Below are positions 24,194 through 33,292 of a stretch of DNA of 44,095 nt, piece after piece. Below the pieces are notes generated by a model that was given only the letters and a program-made list of their open reading frames with translations, was not told the origin of the DNA and made no database searches. The translations under genes and the position numbers were made by a program. The stretch comes from HGM11416 sp964532155 (GTDB taxonomy: Bacteria; Bacillota; Clostridia; Christensenellales; Borkfalkiaceae): positions 1 through 44,095 of the forward strand of contig CAZHGN010000006.1 in NCBI GenBank assembly GCA_964532155.1, in the 5' to 3' direction. How positions within the stretch are numbered: the stretch's first letter is position 1; every line of letters starts with the position of its first letter.

Positions 24194-24247
24194 TTATCCA
24201 CAAAGTTATCCACAATTCTATTTTAAAAGTTACAAAAATGTTGATAA
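24194..24247. promoter_or_regulatory. DnaA-box cluster
   Basis: Two perfect DnaA boxes TTATCCACA in tandem (24194-24202, 24206-24214; 12 bp apart) and an inverted TTATCAACA (24239-24247, read on minus). The sequence between the second and third is AT-rich. It sits upstream of the HEPN-motif gene. Confidence 0.65.
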
Positions 24248-24261
24248 CCTGCACTTTTTAC

Positions 24262-24291
24262 GAAAAGAGCCGCCGCATTATGCGACGGCTC
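24262..24291 (-). terminator. Terminator of the 940-aa membrane protein gene
   Basis: Minus strand: 11-bp stem GAGCCGTCGCA/TGCGGCGGCTC (one T-G), loop TAA, then TTTT. Confidence 0.85.
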
Positions 24292-24307
24292 GTATTTGAT
24301 TTTGTTA

Positions 24308-27130
24308 TCAGAATCTGACCGAGTAAGCGAAGCCGTTAGTATCGGAAAGAACAACGTCTTCGAGGTCGTTACTGTTTTCGGGATGTTTGGTGAAGCCGTA
24401 GTAAAGCATTGCTTTTTCTATCAAACCGAATGCTTTTTCCATATCGCTGTTATCGCAAATAACGATATGTACGGGCGTGTCGCCAAACCTCGGATCGCGC
24501 GAGCCTTTTTCGAGCTCCTTAATGCCCTTTATTGCAGGCAAGTACAGATCGACCGATTTTGCATCGTAATAAATTCTTGCGAAAGTAAATCTGTCGCCCG
24601 GTTTAAACTTGCCGTTATCCGTTTCCATAACGTAAGACTTGACGGTAATTCTGAGAAGTTCGAAATAGTCCGCGGTAGTTGCGGCGACTCTTTCGTTTCT
24701 GACGAAATATGCAAATCCGTTCGTACGCTCTTCCACCGTCGAAGCGATAAGCTCGGGCAGTCTATCCTCTTCCATAAGCTGCAAGCCCTTGGAAAGCATC
24801 GTGTATTCGGTAAGCTTTAATGCGTCCGCATAAGTCTGAGGATCGGAAATAATGATCTTTGTGGGAAGTGAGGCGAACTTCTTATCCTTATGCGAATATT
24901 GTGCGGGAACGTCGACGAGTTCAACCGCTTTTGCGGGATCGAGCGCGAGATAGAGAATAATGTAATTTTCTCTGCCGAACATATTTGCTATAAGGTCTTT
25001 TTCTACCATACCGAGCGTGGGCTTAAAGCTACGCTTTTCGTATGAAGACATGCGAGTACGCAAACCGTCGTAGAAAGAAGTGAGAACTTCTGCCGAAACG
25101 GGCGCCGACCACTTAGCGTAAAGCTTATATCCTCTTCTGCGGTTAAGCTTGGTTTCGAGGAATCTGACGGTGCAAGCCGAATCGACGAACCAGCCGCCGA
25201 ATACGAGGCCGGTCTTGACGGGCGACTCGGGAAGCACAATTGCTTCGCCCTTAGAAACCCTGATAGAACGAACGCGCGAACCGCCGTTGACGATAAACCT
25301 AATGGTATATTTCCAATGCTTGACGATGAGTTTGATTATGACTATTAACAGAATGAGCGCAACGAGCAAAATTACGTACGTCCAAGGATTGGTAAGCCAA
25401 TTTTCCAATCCCGTACCGGCAATGCACAAATTGTTTAAGCCTGTTGTATAAAACACCAACGTTCCCTCCTCCAGCTTCGTTTGCTTGTTACCCGCAGCGA
25501 GAGCCTTTTCTATCGCACCGTCGCCGTATCCGTAGCAGAGCGCACCCTCGCCGCCTTTGACGGCTTCATACGCGTTTTTCACGTTGTCGAGCTTGTCTTG
25601 CTCGTATCCGGTAGCCTTGCAATAGTTTTCGTAATATTTGTTAAGATCTATTTCAATGCGATAGCAAACTTCGTCCTTAACGGGATTGCCGTACGCATCG
25701 GTTACTTTGTTACCCTCGGTATCCAGCCTGTATATCGAGGTGGGAACTTCGAACGCCCTATAACCGTTACGAACGCTTATATTGAGCAAATATGCAACGG
25801 ATAAATTCTTATTCTCTTCTTTGACGAGATTGTTAGCCGTTCTTTTCGCCGCGCCGTTGGCGTTGGCAAAAACTTCAAGTACGCCGCCGTCTTCTACCGA
25901 CGGAAAAACTTTAGCTTCTTTAAGAGTACCGTCTTCTTCGGTTACGTAATAAGCGGTAACCGTCACCGCGTTATATTTGTCTTTCAAAGAGGACTGATAT
26001 TGGGTTACGGTAACGACGGGGGGATCGAGCATAAAGTCCCTAAGAGCCTTAACCTCTTTAGAATAACAAGCTTGTACCTCCGCACTACCGCCTTCATAAA
26101 AACTAATCGCCGAAGGCGCGGCATTTTTTACAGCCTCCGCCAATTCGCTTAATGCGCTTTCTTTAGCCGCTATTTCAATTCGTTTTGCGGCAGCATCCGA
26201 ATAGCCGAGACCATCGAGTTCGTCGTTGAGTTTTTTCAAATCGTCTTTGCAAGCAACGAAATCGTTGTAAAGCGCATACGTTAATTCGAGAACGTTTCTG
26301 GGTACAGCCTCTAACTCGGCTATCGCAACATTGCAAATTTCTTTGAGATCTGTACGTTTTTGAGCAACCTCGGCAACGTCGTATGCAACGTTGGCAAGCG
26401 ACTCGCCTTCCTTAGGTTTGTATTCCGTTACGCCGTCCGTTTCCGTCCTCGTAACGTACATTTTTAAAACTTCTTCTAATTTGCTGTATTGAACGGTAGA
26501 ATAGGAACCGGCAACTTGATTACCGACCGACTCTACGCCTTTTATCGTAAGTTCGTCAAACTTCTCCCCGATTTCCTTTGCCATTTGAGCACGATCAGTT
26601 TCAAACTCGGCAACATCCTCGTCTTTTATCGCTTGAATAGCAGCCTTATAAGTTGTTAACGAATTTTCGAGAATATCTTTTTTTGTATTAAACGCGTCCG
26701 CGCTTTGCAAAGCGGCGGCATCCAAAACGAAAGTTTTTAAAAAATCGTTTGCAAGCTTTTCAGCCGCGCTTAAACTCGAAGTTTCGATCTCGCCTTTAAA
26801 TTCATCTTCCAATAGTTTCTTTTGCTCGTTTCTTTTTTCGGCAAGCTCTCCCACACCGCGAAGAACGCCCAAACCGTCTGCGGCAAACTCATCGTCGAGC
26901 TCGGCAACGGAAAGAGCATTGTCCAAGTAAGTTTTATAACGGGTGTCGGCGTTTTCGCCAACCATAATACCCGAACGAGCTACGGCTTCTTCATACTGCT
27001 CGTAGACGTCTGACATCTCGGCTTTATAGTCGTGCGTTTCGGCGGCAACAACCGTTGCGGCGGAAGCAAACACGCAAGACGCCGCAAGAATTAAGCTTAT
27101 TATTAAGCCGACTTTTTTTCTTCTAATCAT
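24308..27130 (-). CDS. Large membrane protein: exported coiled-coil region, one TM, B-repeat and duplicated C-terminal domain
   Basis: 940 aa, start MIRRKKVG with GGGAG ten bases upstream. A signal peptide (about 1-29, cleavage near AAE) precedes about 550 largely helical, Ala/Glu/Lys-rich, probably extracytoplasmic residues. One strong transmembrane segment lies near 585-607 (WTYVILLVALILLIVIIKLIV). After it comes a unit resembling the Listeria-Bacteroides InlB B-repeat (about 615-678: FIVNGG..., LPESPVKTGLVFGGWFVDSAC, YKLYAKW). Then two copies of a ~110-residue domain with a LYLALDP- or LYLPAI-type core (about 690-800 and 820-935), each ending near an NGFAY-VR strand. Topology puts the B-repeat and both C-terminal domains in the cytoplasm, which is odd for a B-repeat. 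Function unknown. Own promoter and terminator. Confidence 0.8.
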   Translation of the reverse strand: MIRRKKVGLIISLILAASCVFASAATVVAAETHDYKAEMSDVYEQYEEAVARSGIMVGENADTRYKTYLDNALSVAELDDEFAADGLGVLRGVGELAEKRNEQKKLLEDEFKGEIETSSLSAAEKLANDFLKTFVLDAAALQSADAFNTKKDILENSLTTYKAAIQAIKDEDVAEFETDRAQMAKEIGEKFDELTIKGVESVGNQVAGSYSTVQYSKLEEVLKMYVTRTETDGVTEYKPKEGESLANVAYDVAEVAQKRTDLKEICNVAIAELEAVPRNVLELTYALYNDFVACKDDLKKLNDELDGLGYSDAAAKRIEIAAKESALSELAEAVKNAAPSAISFYEGGSAEVQACYSKEVKALRDFMLDPPVVTVTQYQSSLKDKYNAVTVTAYYVTEEDGTLKEAKVFPSVEDGGVLEVFANANGAAKRTANNLVKEENKNLSVAYLLNISVRNGYRAFEVPTSIYRLDTEGNKVTDAYGNPVKDEVCYRIEIDLNKYYENYCKATGYEQDKLDNVKNAYEAVKGGEGALCYGYGDGAIEKALAAGNKQTKLEEGTLVFYTTGLNNLCIAGTGLENWLTNPWTYVILLVALILLIVIIKLIVKHWKYTIRFIVNGGSRVRSIRVSKGEAIVLPESPVKTGLVFGGWFVDSACTVRFLETKLNRRRGYKLYAKWSAPVSAEVLTSFYDGLRTRMSSYEKRSFKPTLGMVEKDLIANMFGRENYIILYLALDPAKAVELVDVPAQYSHKDKKFASLPTKIIISDPQTYADALKLTEYTMLSKGLQLMEEDRLPELIASTVEERTNGFAYFVRNERVAATTADYFELLRITVKSYVMETDNGKFKPGDRFTFARIYYDAKSVDLYLPAIKGIKELEKGSRDPRFGDTPVHIVICDNSDMEKAFGLIEKAMLYYGFTKHPENSNDLEDVVLSDTNGFAYSVRF

Positions 27131-27235
27131 ACCCGACAATCTCCCTAAGTTAAAGACGAACCGGAATTCCGAAATAACATGCGCGAGGCGCGCCCGCGCA
27201 ACATACGCGTAACATATTAGTTTTCGGTTATTAAT

Positions 27236-27264
27236 ATATTAACATAACGCGAGAAAATTTACAA
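27236..27264 (-). promoter_or_regulatory. Probable promoter of the 940-aa membrane protein gene
   Basis: TTGTAA (27259-27264), 17-base spacer, TAATAT (27236-27241), giving a leader of about 100 bases. With the terminator below it this explains part of 27131-27528; the remainder (27265-27457) is A/T-rich with no gene. Confidence 0.55.
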
Positions 27265-27457
27265 TACTTTCGCGGTATTTTTTTGATTTTTCAGCAAAAA
27301 AACACATTTTTGACCTGCAAAAAAGACAAAAACGCCTTTTCCGAAGAAAAAACGCTCTTGCCTTAAAACAAAAAAATCCTAAGCACGCGCACTATTTATC
27401 TGCTTTTGTATGCAACACGCAAGCAAACCAGCCTTAAAACAAAAAGAATAACAAATA

Positions 27458-27514
27458 AAAAACCCGCCTATAGGTCGATTATCACACACTTCGACCTTAA
27501 CAGGCGGGTTTTTA
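27458..27514 (-). terminator. Terminator of the V-type ATPase operon
   Basis: Long two-part hairpin. Outer 11-bp stem AAAACCCGCCT/AGGCGGGTTTT, inner stem AGGTCGA/TCGACCT, then six Ts on the minus strand. The inner part contains the recurrent TATAGGTCGATTATC element. Confidence 0.9.
27469..27483 (+). repeat. Intergenic repeat, copy 3 (15 of 18 bp)
   Basis: TATAGGTCGATTATC, identical to the first 15 bases of the copies at 7323 and 18474. As at 7323, it occupies the top of a terminator hairpin. Confidence 0.75.
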
Positions 27515-27528
27515 AAAATCATAAATAA

Positions 27529-28167
27529 CTATCCTTCGACTCTTTCGGCTATCATCGACTTGACTTTCATCAATCTCGTCGTTGCCGCGCGCTCGTTTTC
27601 GTCGAGTTTGGAGGCAATGTAGCGTATAGTTTCCTCGAGCTGAGGTATCATGACGTACTCTAACGCGTTGACTCTGCGCTTGTTCTTTTCTATCTCGTCG
27701 GCGAGCATAGCCGTTTGTTTTTCGACTTCGGCAAGCTTGACGAGCTTGGCGATAACCGACGAAATACGGCGAACGGAATAGTCCGCCTCGCTGGTAACCG
27801 CCGAAAAAGCGTACGGATAAGGCTCGTCCGATTTACTTTCCTTAACCTTGATTTCGGGCACGACGACGTTCATAACGGTAGTCAATCCGCAATCCACGCT
27901 AAGCGAAGAGGTCGGAATCATAAAGGCGTTTTCTATGGCGGCGGAACTCATCTGCCCTTTGGCGAACGAAAACTCCTTAAGCACCGAACCGAGTTCTTTT
28001 TCGGCTTCGTCCCTAAGGCGTTTGTTTTCCCTTAAAAGCACGGTAAACCTACGAATCATTTCGTCCGATTTATCCTTTAAGAGTTTATGTCCGCGCGTAG
28101 CCGTTTTAAGCCGCGCTTTTAGTTTTTTCAACTCCATACGAGTGGGGTTGACGTTCAATCTTGACAT
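27529..28167 (-). CDS. atpD: V-type ATP synthase subunit D
   Basis: 212 aa, central-stalk rotor subunit linking the A3B3 head to the membrane ring. Typical opening MSRLNVNPTRMELKKLKARLKTATRGHKLLKDKSDEM and long N- and C-terminal helices forming a coiled coil (about 10-75 and 130-205), with the conserved RRVNALEYVMIPQLEETIRYI near the end. Ribosome site GGAAAGG. Last gene of the ATPase operon, before a strong terminator. Confidence 0.96.
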   Translation of the reverse strand: MSRLNVNPTRMELKKLKARLKTATRGHKLLKDKSDEMIRRFTVLLRENKRLRDEAEKELGSVLKEFSFAKGQMSSAAIENAFMIPTSSLSVDCGLTTVMNVVVPEIKVKESKSDEPYPYAFSAVTSEADYSVRRISSVIAKLVKLAEVEKQTAMLADEIEKNKRRVNALEYVMIPQLEETIRYIASKLDENERAATTRLMKVKSMIAERVEG

Positions 28168-28210
28168 TTTACCTTTCCTTATTCAACGCCCAAAGGGGGC
28201 AATTACCGCC

Positions 28211-29587
28211 TTACGCGTTTTCGGTATAATATTTATCGAGTAAAGCCTCTTTAATACGCTTAAGTTCGCTCCTCGGGAGTAACGATAAAAGCTTCCAGCC
28301 GAGGTCGAGCGTTTGCTCTATCGGACGGTTTGCTTCGAAGCCCTGCGAAACGTATTCTTTTTCGAACTGCTCGGCAAAGCGTGCGTAGAGTTTATCCGTC
28401 GGAGTAAGCGCGGAGTCGCCCAAAATAGCGGCAAGCTCCTTACTTTCTTTACCGCGCGCATACGCCGCAAAAAGCTGGTTCATGGTATCGGCATGGTCTT
28501 CGCGAGTTTTGTCCTTGCCTATGCCCTTATCTTTAAGACGAGAAAGCGAGGGCAAAACGTCTATAGGCGGATTTACGCCCTTTTTATACAGCTCGCGCGA
28601 GAGAATGATCTGTCCCTCGGTAATATACCCGGTAAGGTCGGGAATGGGGTGCGTTTTATCGTCCTCGGGCATGGTGAGAATGGGTATTTGAGTAATCGAA
28701 CCGGGTTTACCTTTAATCCTTCCGGCACGCTCGTAAAGAGAAGCGAGGTCGGTATAAAGATAACCGGGGTAACCGCGCCTGCCGGGAACTTCCTTGCGCG
28801 CCGCCGAAACCTCTCGAAGAGCTTCGGCATAGTTGGTAATATCCGTCATTATTACAAGCACGTGCATTCCGAGCTCGAAAGCGAGATATTCTGCACAAGT
28901 AAGCGCCATTCTCGGCGTGGAAATACGCTCGATTGCGGGATCGCTCGCAAGGTTGGTAAAAAGCACCGTTCTTTCTATAGCGCCCGTTTTTCTGAAATCG
29001 TCGATAAAATATTCGGCTTCTTCGAAAGTAATACCTATCGCCGCAAAAACAACGGCAAAGTTACTTTCGCCCGATCTTACCTTTGCTTGTCTTGCAATTT
29101 GCGCGGCAAGTTCCGCGTGCGGCAGACCGCTCATCGAAAACACCGGTAGCTTTTGCCCCCTAACAAGGGTATTAAGACCGTCTATTGCCGAAATTCCCGT
29201 TTGTATAAACTCGTTGGGATAATCGCGCGCGGCGGGATTTATAGGCTCGCCGTTAATATCGAGCTTTTTATCCGCAATAACCGGAGCGCCGCCGTCGCGA
29301 GGATTGCCCATGCCGTCGAATACGCGTCCGAGCATATCGGCGGAAACGGCAAGTTCTATTCCGTGCCCCAAAAAGCGTGCCTTGGAATCGGAAATTTTAA
29401 GACCTTGCGCACCCTCGAATAGCTGAACGACGGCTTTGTCGTCCTTTACTTCGAGCACTTTTCCGCGGCGCACGTCGCCGTTTGCCTGAGTAATTTCGAC
29501 GAGTTCGTTATAACCTACGCCGTCAACGCCGTCGACGAGCATCAACGGTCCGACGACCTCTCTTATGGTTTTATATTCTTTATACAT
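28211..29587 (-). CDS. atpB: V-type ATP synthase subunit B
   Basis: 458 aa non-catalytic head subunit. Conserved blocks FSMSGLPHAELAAQIARQA (the degenerate P-loop region), VLFTNLASDPAIERISTPRMALT, MTDITNYAEALREVSAARKEVPGRRGYPGYLYTDLASLYERAG. The start (MYKEYKTI) overlaps the last codons of atpA by 8 bases. A 43-base spacer leads to atpD. Confidence 0.97.
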   Translation of the reverse strand: MYKEYKTIREVVGPLMLVDGVDGVGYNELVEITQANGDVRRGKVLEVKDDKAVVQLFEGAQGLKISDSKARFLGHGIELAVSADMLGRVFDGMGNPRDGGAPVIADKKLDINGEPINPAARDYPNEFIQTGISAIDGLNTLVRGQKLPVFSMSGLPHAELAAQIARQAKVRSGESNFAVVFAAIGITFEEAEYFIDDFRKTGAIERTVLFTNLASDPAIERISTPRMALTCAEYLAFELGMHVLVIMTDITNYAEALREVSAARKEVPGRRGYPGYLYTDLASLYERAGRIKGKPGSITQIPILTMPEDDKTHPIPDLTGYITEGQIILSRELYKKGVNPPIDVLPSLSRLKDKGIGKDKTREDHADTMNQLFAAYARGKESKELAAILGDSALTPTDKLYARFAEQFEKEYVSQGFEANRPIEQTLDLGWKLLSLLPRSELKRIKEALLDKYYTENA

Positions 29588-31346
29588 CGCTATCCCCCGT
29601 CTCCGCTATTTTTTTCAGTTCGGCGGTCATTTCGCGCAAAAGCACGTCGAGCGAATCGATATCGCTTTCGGCAACGTATTTCGCCCTGCCAAGCTTTTCT
29701 TTGGCGCTTATTCCGAGAATATCGTCGAGCTCGGCGTAATTGTCTATCGCAATATTACCGAGACGGTAAAACTCGTATATCAGCTTAAGCATTTTATACT
29801 GCTTGGTAAGCGAAGTGTAGGTGTCCGTTTCGTGGAAAGCGTTTTGGTGCAAATAATCCTCGCGGATCATCTTCGCCGTTTCCATAGTCATACGGTCCTT
29901 GTAGGAAAGCGCGTCCATACCGACGAGCCTTACTATTTCGTCAAGTTCGGCTTCTTCTTGCAACACGCGCATAATAAACGATCTCAGTTCGACGTAGTCG
30001 GGTCCGACGTTCTGCTTAAACCATTCGCCCAACCTGTCTGCGTAAAGAGAGTAGCTTACCAGCCAATCGATCGCGGGGAAGTGCCTTTTATAAGCAAGCG
30101 ATGCCGACAAGCCCCAGAAAACCTTGACTATGCGCAACGTCGCCTGTGATACCGGCTCGGAAAGATCGCCGCCCGGAGGAGATACCGCGCCTATTGCCGT
30201 TATCGAACCGATTTTGTTTTCTTTGCCCAAAACCTTAACTATACCCGCACGCTCGTAAAACTCCGCAAGTCGCGAAGCGAGGTACGCGGGATAGCCTTCG
30301 TCGCCGGGCATTTCTTCGAGACGACCGCTCATTTCGCGCAGCGCTTCCGCCCAACGCGAAGTGGAGTCCGCCATTATCGCGACGTCGTAGCCCATATCCC
30401 TGAAATATTCGGCTATGGTAATGCCCGTATAAATGGACGCTTCTCTTGCGGCAACCGGCATATCCGAAGTATTCGCGATAAGCACGGTACGCTTCATAAG
30501 CGGTTCGCCCGTGGTAGGATCTTTAAGTTCGGGGAACTCGTTCAAAACGTCGGTCATTTCGTTACCGCGTTCGCCGCAACCTACGTAAACTATAATCTTA
30601 GCGTCCGCCCACTTGGCAAGCTGGTGCTGAACTACCGTTTTTCCGCTTCCGAACGGACCGGGAACGGCGGCACAACCACCGCGCGCTATCGGGAACAGCG
30701 TATCGATAACGCGTTGCCCGGTAACCATAGGCATGGACGGCGGCAGTTTCTCCGCATACGGTCTGGCTTTTCTGACGGGCCATTTGCGAAGCATTGCCAC
30801 GTTCTTTTTCTGCTTGCCGTCGTCTATGACGGCAACGGTTTGAGTAATATTGAAATTACCCTCGTATATTTCCGCCACTCTTCCGCTAACGCCGAAGGGT
30901 ACGGTTATTTTATGACGCACTACGCCCGTTTCGTCCACGTACCCGAGCTCGTCGCCGGGCGCAACCTCGTCGCCGACCTTTGCCGTCGGAACAAACTGCC
31001 ATAATTTTTCGTGGTCGAGATTGTTGACAGAAATGCCTCTCGTAATACGATCACCGTAGCGTTTTACTATTTCGGTCAACGGACGTTGAATTCCGTCGAA
31101 TATTCCTTCTATAAGACCGGGGGCAAGTTCTACGGACAACGGTTCTCCGGTAGAGTAAACCGAATCGCCCACTTTAAGCCCCGCGGTTTCCTCGTATACC
31201 TGAACGGACGCCTTGTCGCCGCGCAATTCTATTATTTCGCCGATGAGCTTTTGCTCGCCCACCCGCACGACGTCGTAAACCTTGCAATCGCCCATGTTTT
31301 CGGCAACGATGAGCGGTCCTGCCACTTTTATGATTCTGCCTTGCAT
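29580..31346 (-). CDS. atpA: V-type ATP synthase catalytic subunit A
   Basis: 588 aa. Beta-barrel N-terminus (GRIIKVAGPLIVAENM), Walker A GPFGSGKT at 230-237, the V-type-specific insertion (about 115-185), and MADSTSRWAEALREMSGRLEEMPGDEGYPAYLASRLAEFYERAG. It hydrolyses or makes ATP at the A/B interface. Ribosome site AGGAG. It follows atpF by 63 bases. Confidence 0.97.
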   Translation of the reverse strand: MQGRIIKVAGPLIVAENMGDCKVYDVVRVGEQKLIGEIIELRGDKASVQVYEETAGLKVGDSVYSTGEPLSVELAPGLIEGIFDGIQRPLTEIVKRYGDRITRGISVNNLDHEKLWQFVPTAKVGDEVAPGDELGYVDETGVVRHKITVPFGVSGRVAEIYEGNFNITQTVAVIDDGKQKKNVAMLRKWPVRKARPYAEKLPPSMPMVTGQRVIDTLFPIARGGCAAVPGPFGSGKTVVQHQLAKWADAKIIVYVGCGERGNEMTDVLNEFPELKDPTTGEPLMKRTVLIANTSDMPVAAREASIYTGITIAEYFRDMGYDVAIMADSTSRWAEALREMSGRLEEMPGDEGYPAYLASRLAEFYERAGIVKVLGKENKIGSITAIGAVSPPGGDLSEPVSQATLRIVKVFWGLSASLAYKRHFPAIDWLVSYSLYADRLGEWFKQNVGPDYVELRSFIMRVLQEEAELDEIVRLVGMDALSYKDRMTMETAKMIREDYLHQNAFHETDTYTSLTKQYKMLKLIYEFYRLGNIAIDNYAELDDILGISAKEKLGRAKYVAESDIDSLDVLLREMTAELKKIAETGDSDV

Positions 31347-31409
31347 TTATTAGCTCCTGTATTATTACCGTAAGGCGAGGGTATTCCGCTCGCCGTCGAC
31401 GAATAACCG

Positions 31410-31721
31410 TCAGTTAAACAAAATATCCACGCCCAAAGCTTTTTCGGTGCGTTCCTTAAGCTTTTTCCGAGCGTAGCCGCTACCGTCTTCGGACGGCAGA
31501 GGTATAATTACCGGGTAAGGCTGCGAATTAAACCGTTTCAATAGGTCGTCCATGCTTTCGGCAAGACCTTCGGTAATGAATATTACGCCGTATTCCTTGG
31601 CAAGCCGCCTTAAAAGGTCTTTCGCTTGTTCCCTATCGGATGCGTAATAAGCGTCGACTCCACCCGCCTTAAACGCGAGAACGCTGTCGCCCTCGCCCAA
31701 TATAGCCATTTTTTTATCCAT
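31410..31721 (-). CDS. atpF: V-type ATP synthase subunit F
   Basis: 103 aa, Rossmann-like small subunit on the rotor stalk. MAILGEGDSVLAFKAGGVDAYYA opening, VIFITEGLAE, and PVIIPLPSEDGSG followed by the C-terminal helix with ARKKLKERTEKALG. GGAG seven bases before the ATG. It lies between atpC and atpA, as usual. Confidence 0.93.
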   Translation of the reverse strand: MDKKMAILGEGDSVLAFKAGGVDAYYASDREQAKDLLRRLAKEYGVIFITEGLAESMDDLLKRFNSQPYPVIIPLPSEDGSGYARKKLKERTEKALGVDILFN

Positions 31722-31747
31722 ACGAATACTCCGTTACGCGCTCTAAG

Positions 31748-32728
31748 TTAAAGGTTTTTTAACCGCTTGGATATAAGAGCGCCGTCGAGCCCGTTAGTTT
31801 TGCCCGACAAAATAATTCTGACGCAAGTTATTTCGTATAACCGTCTCAGATAATAAGCGATGAACGGAACCGTTCCGCTTTGCTCGGTGTATCTTCCGTC
31901 GTAAGCGCGCTTTGCCGCTCCGCAGTTTATTTCCTTTTCGAGATCGACGAGCGGCTTAAAATCATTCGCCGCGCGAACCGAACTAACGACTACGTCCTTA
32001 AGCTTAGAATTCGCAAAAGACTCGGCTACCGCCTTTTCGTCTTTTAAGAGTAGCGCCTCTATCTGCTTTTCGGTAAGCGTTCCGCCGTCTATCTTTTGCG
32101 ATTTAGCAACCGAAGCGCTGCCCGATCTTAAACAAACCGAAACGTTTATGGCGTCGATTTTATCGACGAGCATTTTCCTCATATAGCCGTGTTTGCACTT
32201 GCCAAGCAAGCACGCGTACTCGGCTTTTTTAAATATTGAACCCGAAGCAACTCCGTTTTTGCCCGCTTCCAAAGCCGCTTTCGCCTCGCGCATGGCGGAT
32301 ATAAGCTCGCGCGGAATATCCGACTTAACGTCCTCGCCGAGCGAACTTGCCGCGTTTACCAGTTCTTCCACGGTAAAAAACCCCTCGGCGCCGACGAACT
32401 TAGCCGTATCGTTACCGGTATAAAGGCACTTCACCACCGCTTCGGCATTATAAAAATCGTACGGCAAAAGGCAAAACGCAAGACAACTTTCGTCGGGAGC
32501 GTACTCCCTTACAAAGTCGAGCAAAAGCCGTTCTTCCGCCTTGATTATCTCCTCGGAATCGGTCGAATCTATACCGCCGCCGAAAGACGTTTCGCGAAGA
32601 ACCGCGTACGCCTCTTTTTCGGTCGGAGCCTCTGCTATTCGCCGTATGCGTTCGCTGCCGAGCAGCTTATTTTCCGCCGCCTTGCAGGTAGCGGTTATAT
32701 AAGTTACGTTTTTCTTGGTTTTATTCAT
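31748..32728 (-). CDS. atpC: V-type ATP synthase subunit C
   Basis: 326 aa, all-helical socket joining the rotor to the c-ring (AC39/d-subunit family). The start MNKTKKNVTYI is chosen because it overlaps the end of atpE by 8 bases and the longer in-frame start would run deep into atpE; no strong ribosome site, so translational coupling is likely. Family signs: YITATCKAAENKLLGSERIRRIAEAPTEKEAYAVL and LLPYDFYNAEAVVKC. Confidence 0.92.
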   Translation of the reverse strand: MNKTKKNVTYITATCKAAENKLLGSERIRRIAEAPTEKEAYAVLRETSFGGGIDSTDSEEIIKAEERLLLDFVREYAPDESCLAFCLLPYDFYNAEAVVKCLYTGNDTAKFVGAEGFFTVEELVNAASSLGEDVKSDIPRELISAMREAKAALEAGKNGVASGSIFKKAEYACLLGKCKHGYMRKMLVDKIDAINVSVCLRSGSASVAKSQKIDGGTLTEKQIEALLLKDEKAVAESFANSKLKDVVVSSVRAANDFKPLVDLEKEINCGAAKRAYDGRYTEQSGTVPFIAYYLRRLYEITCVRIILSGKTNGLDGALISKRLKNL

Positions 32729-33290
32729 TGCGGAATATCGCGCGGGCGACGTCGCCCGAATGCCTCTCGTAATAGTCGGCAACTAACGCCTCGAACGAAA
32801 AATCGGTATCTCGCTTTTCACCCGAAACGATGGCGCCGCCCTTGAATTTTCCTTGTTTTAATACCCTGACCTTGCCGCCGAGCGCACTTTCGAGCTTTTC
32901 AGCCGCAAAGGGCGCGTTTTCGGATAGAATAACCGCGTCTCCGTCTTCCGCGGCGCTTTCCGCAAGTCTTTTTACAAGCGCGAAATAAGCGTCTTCCGGA
33001 GCGGAGCAAAGCGCGGCAAGCACCTTGTCGAATACAGCGGAAATAACAGCCTGCTTTGCTAAAAGCACGGCTTTTTTTCCGTCGAGCCCGGCAAGCGTAG
33101 CACGCCGAGCAAGAATGCTCTCGCCCGACTCTTCGGCATCCGCACGAACGCTCGCCAATTGCGCGTCGGCAATTGTATGCGCGTCCTCAACGGCTTTTTC
33201 GGCGGCGGCAACCGCCGCGCTCACCGTTTGTTCTGCACTTTTTTCGGCATCGGATATTATTTTTTCGATTATAGCCCGATTGTCGTTCAT
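32721..33290 (-). CDS. atpE: V-type ATP synthase subunit E
   Basis: 189 aa peripheral-stalk subunit. A long charged, Ala-rich N-terminal helix (about 1-85) pairs with subunit H, followed by a small C-terminal domain (SAPEDAYFALVKRLAESAAEDGDAVI..., GGAIVSGEKRDTDFSFEALV). The start lies two bases after the atpK stop. Only a weak ribosome site is present, so coupling to atpK is probable. Confidence 0.9.
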   Translation of the reverse strand: MNDNRAIIEKIISDAEKSAEQTVSAAVAAAEKAVEDAHTIADAQLASVRADAEESGESILARRATLAGLDGKKAVLLAKQAVISAVFDKVLAALCSAPEDAYFALVKRLAESAAEDGDAVILSENAPFAAEKLESALGGKVRVLKQGKFKGGAIVSGEKRDTDFSFEALVADYYERHSGDVARAIFRNE

Positions 33291-33292
33291 TT

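Noticed and set aside
24165..24300. Chromosomal replication origin at the DnaA boxes
   Set aside because: Only three boxes, no dnaA/dnaN neighbours, no strand switch of genes, and the interval ends in an ordinary terminator.
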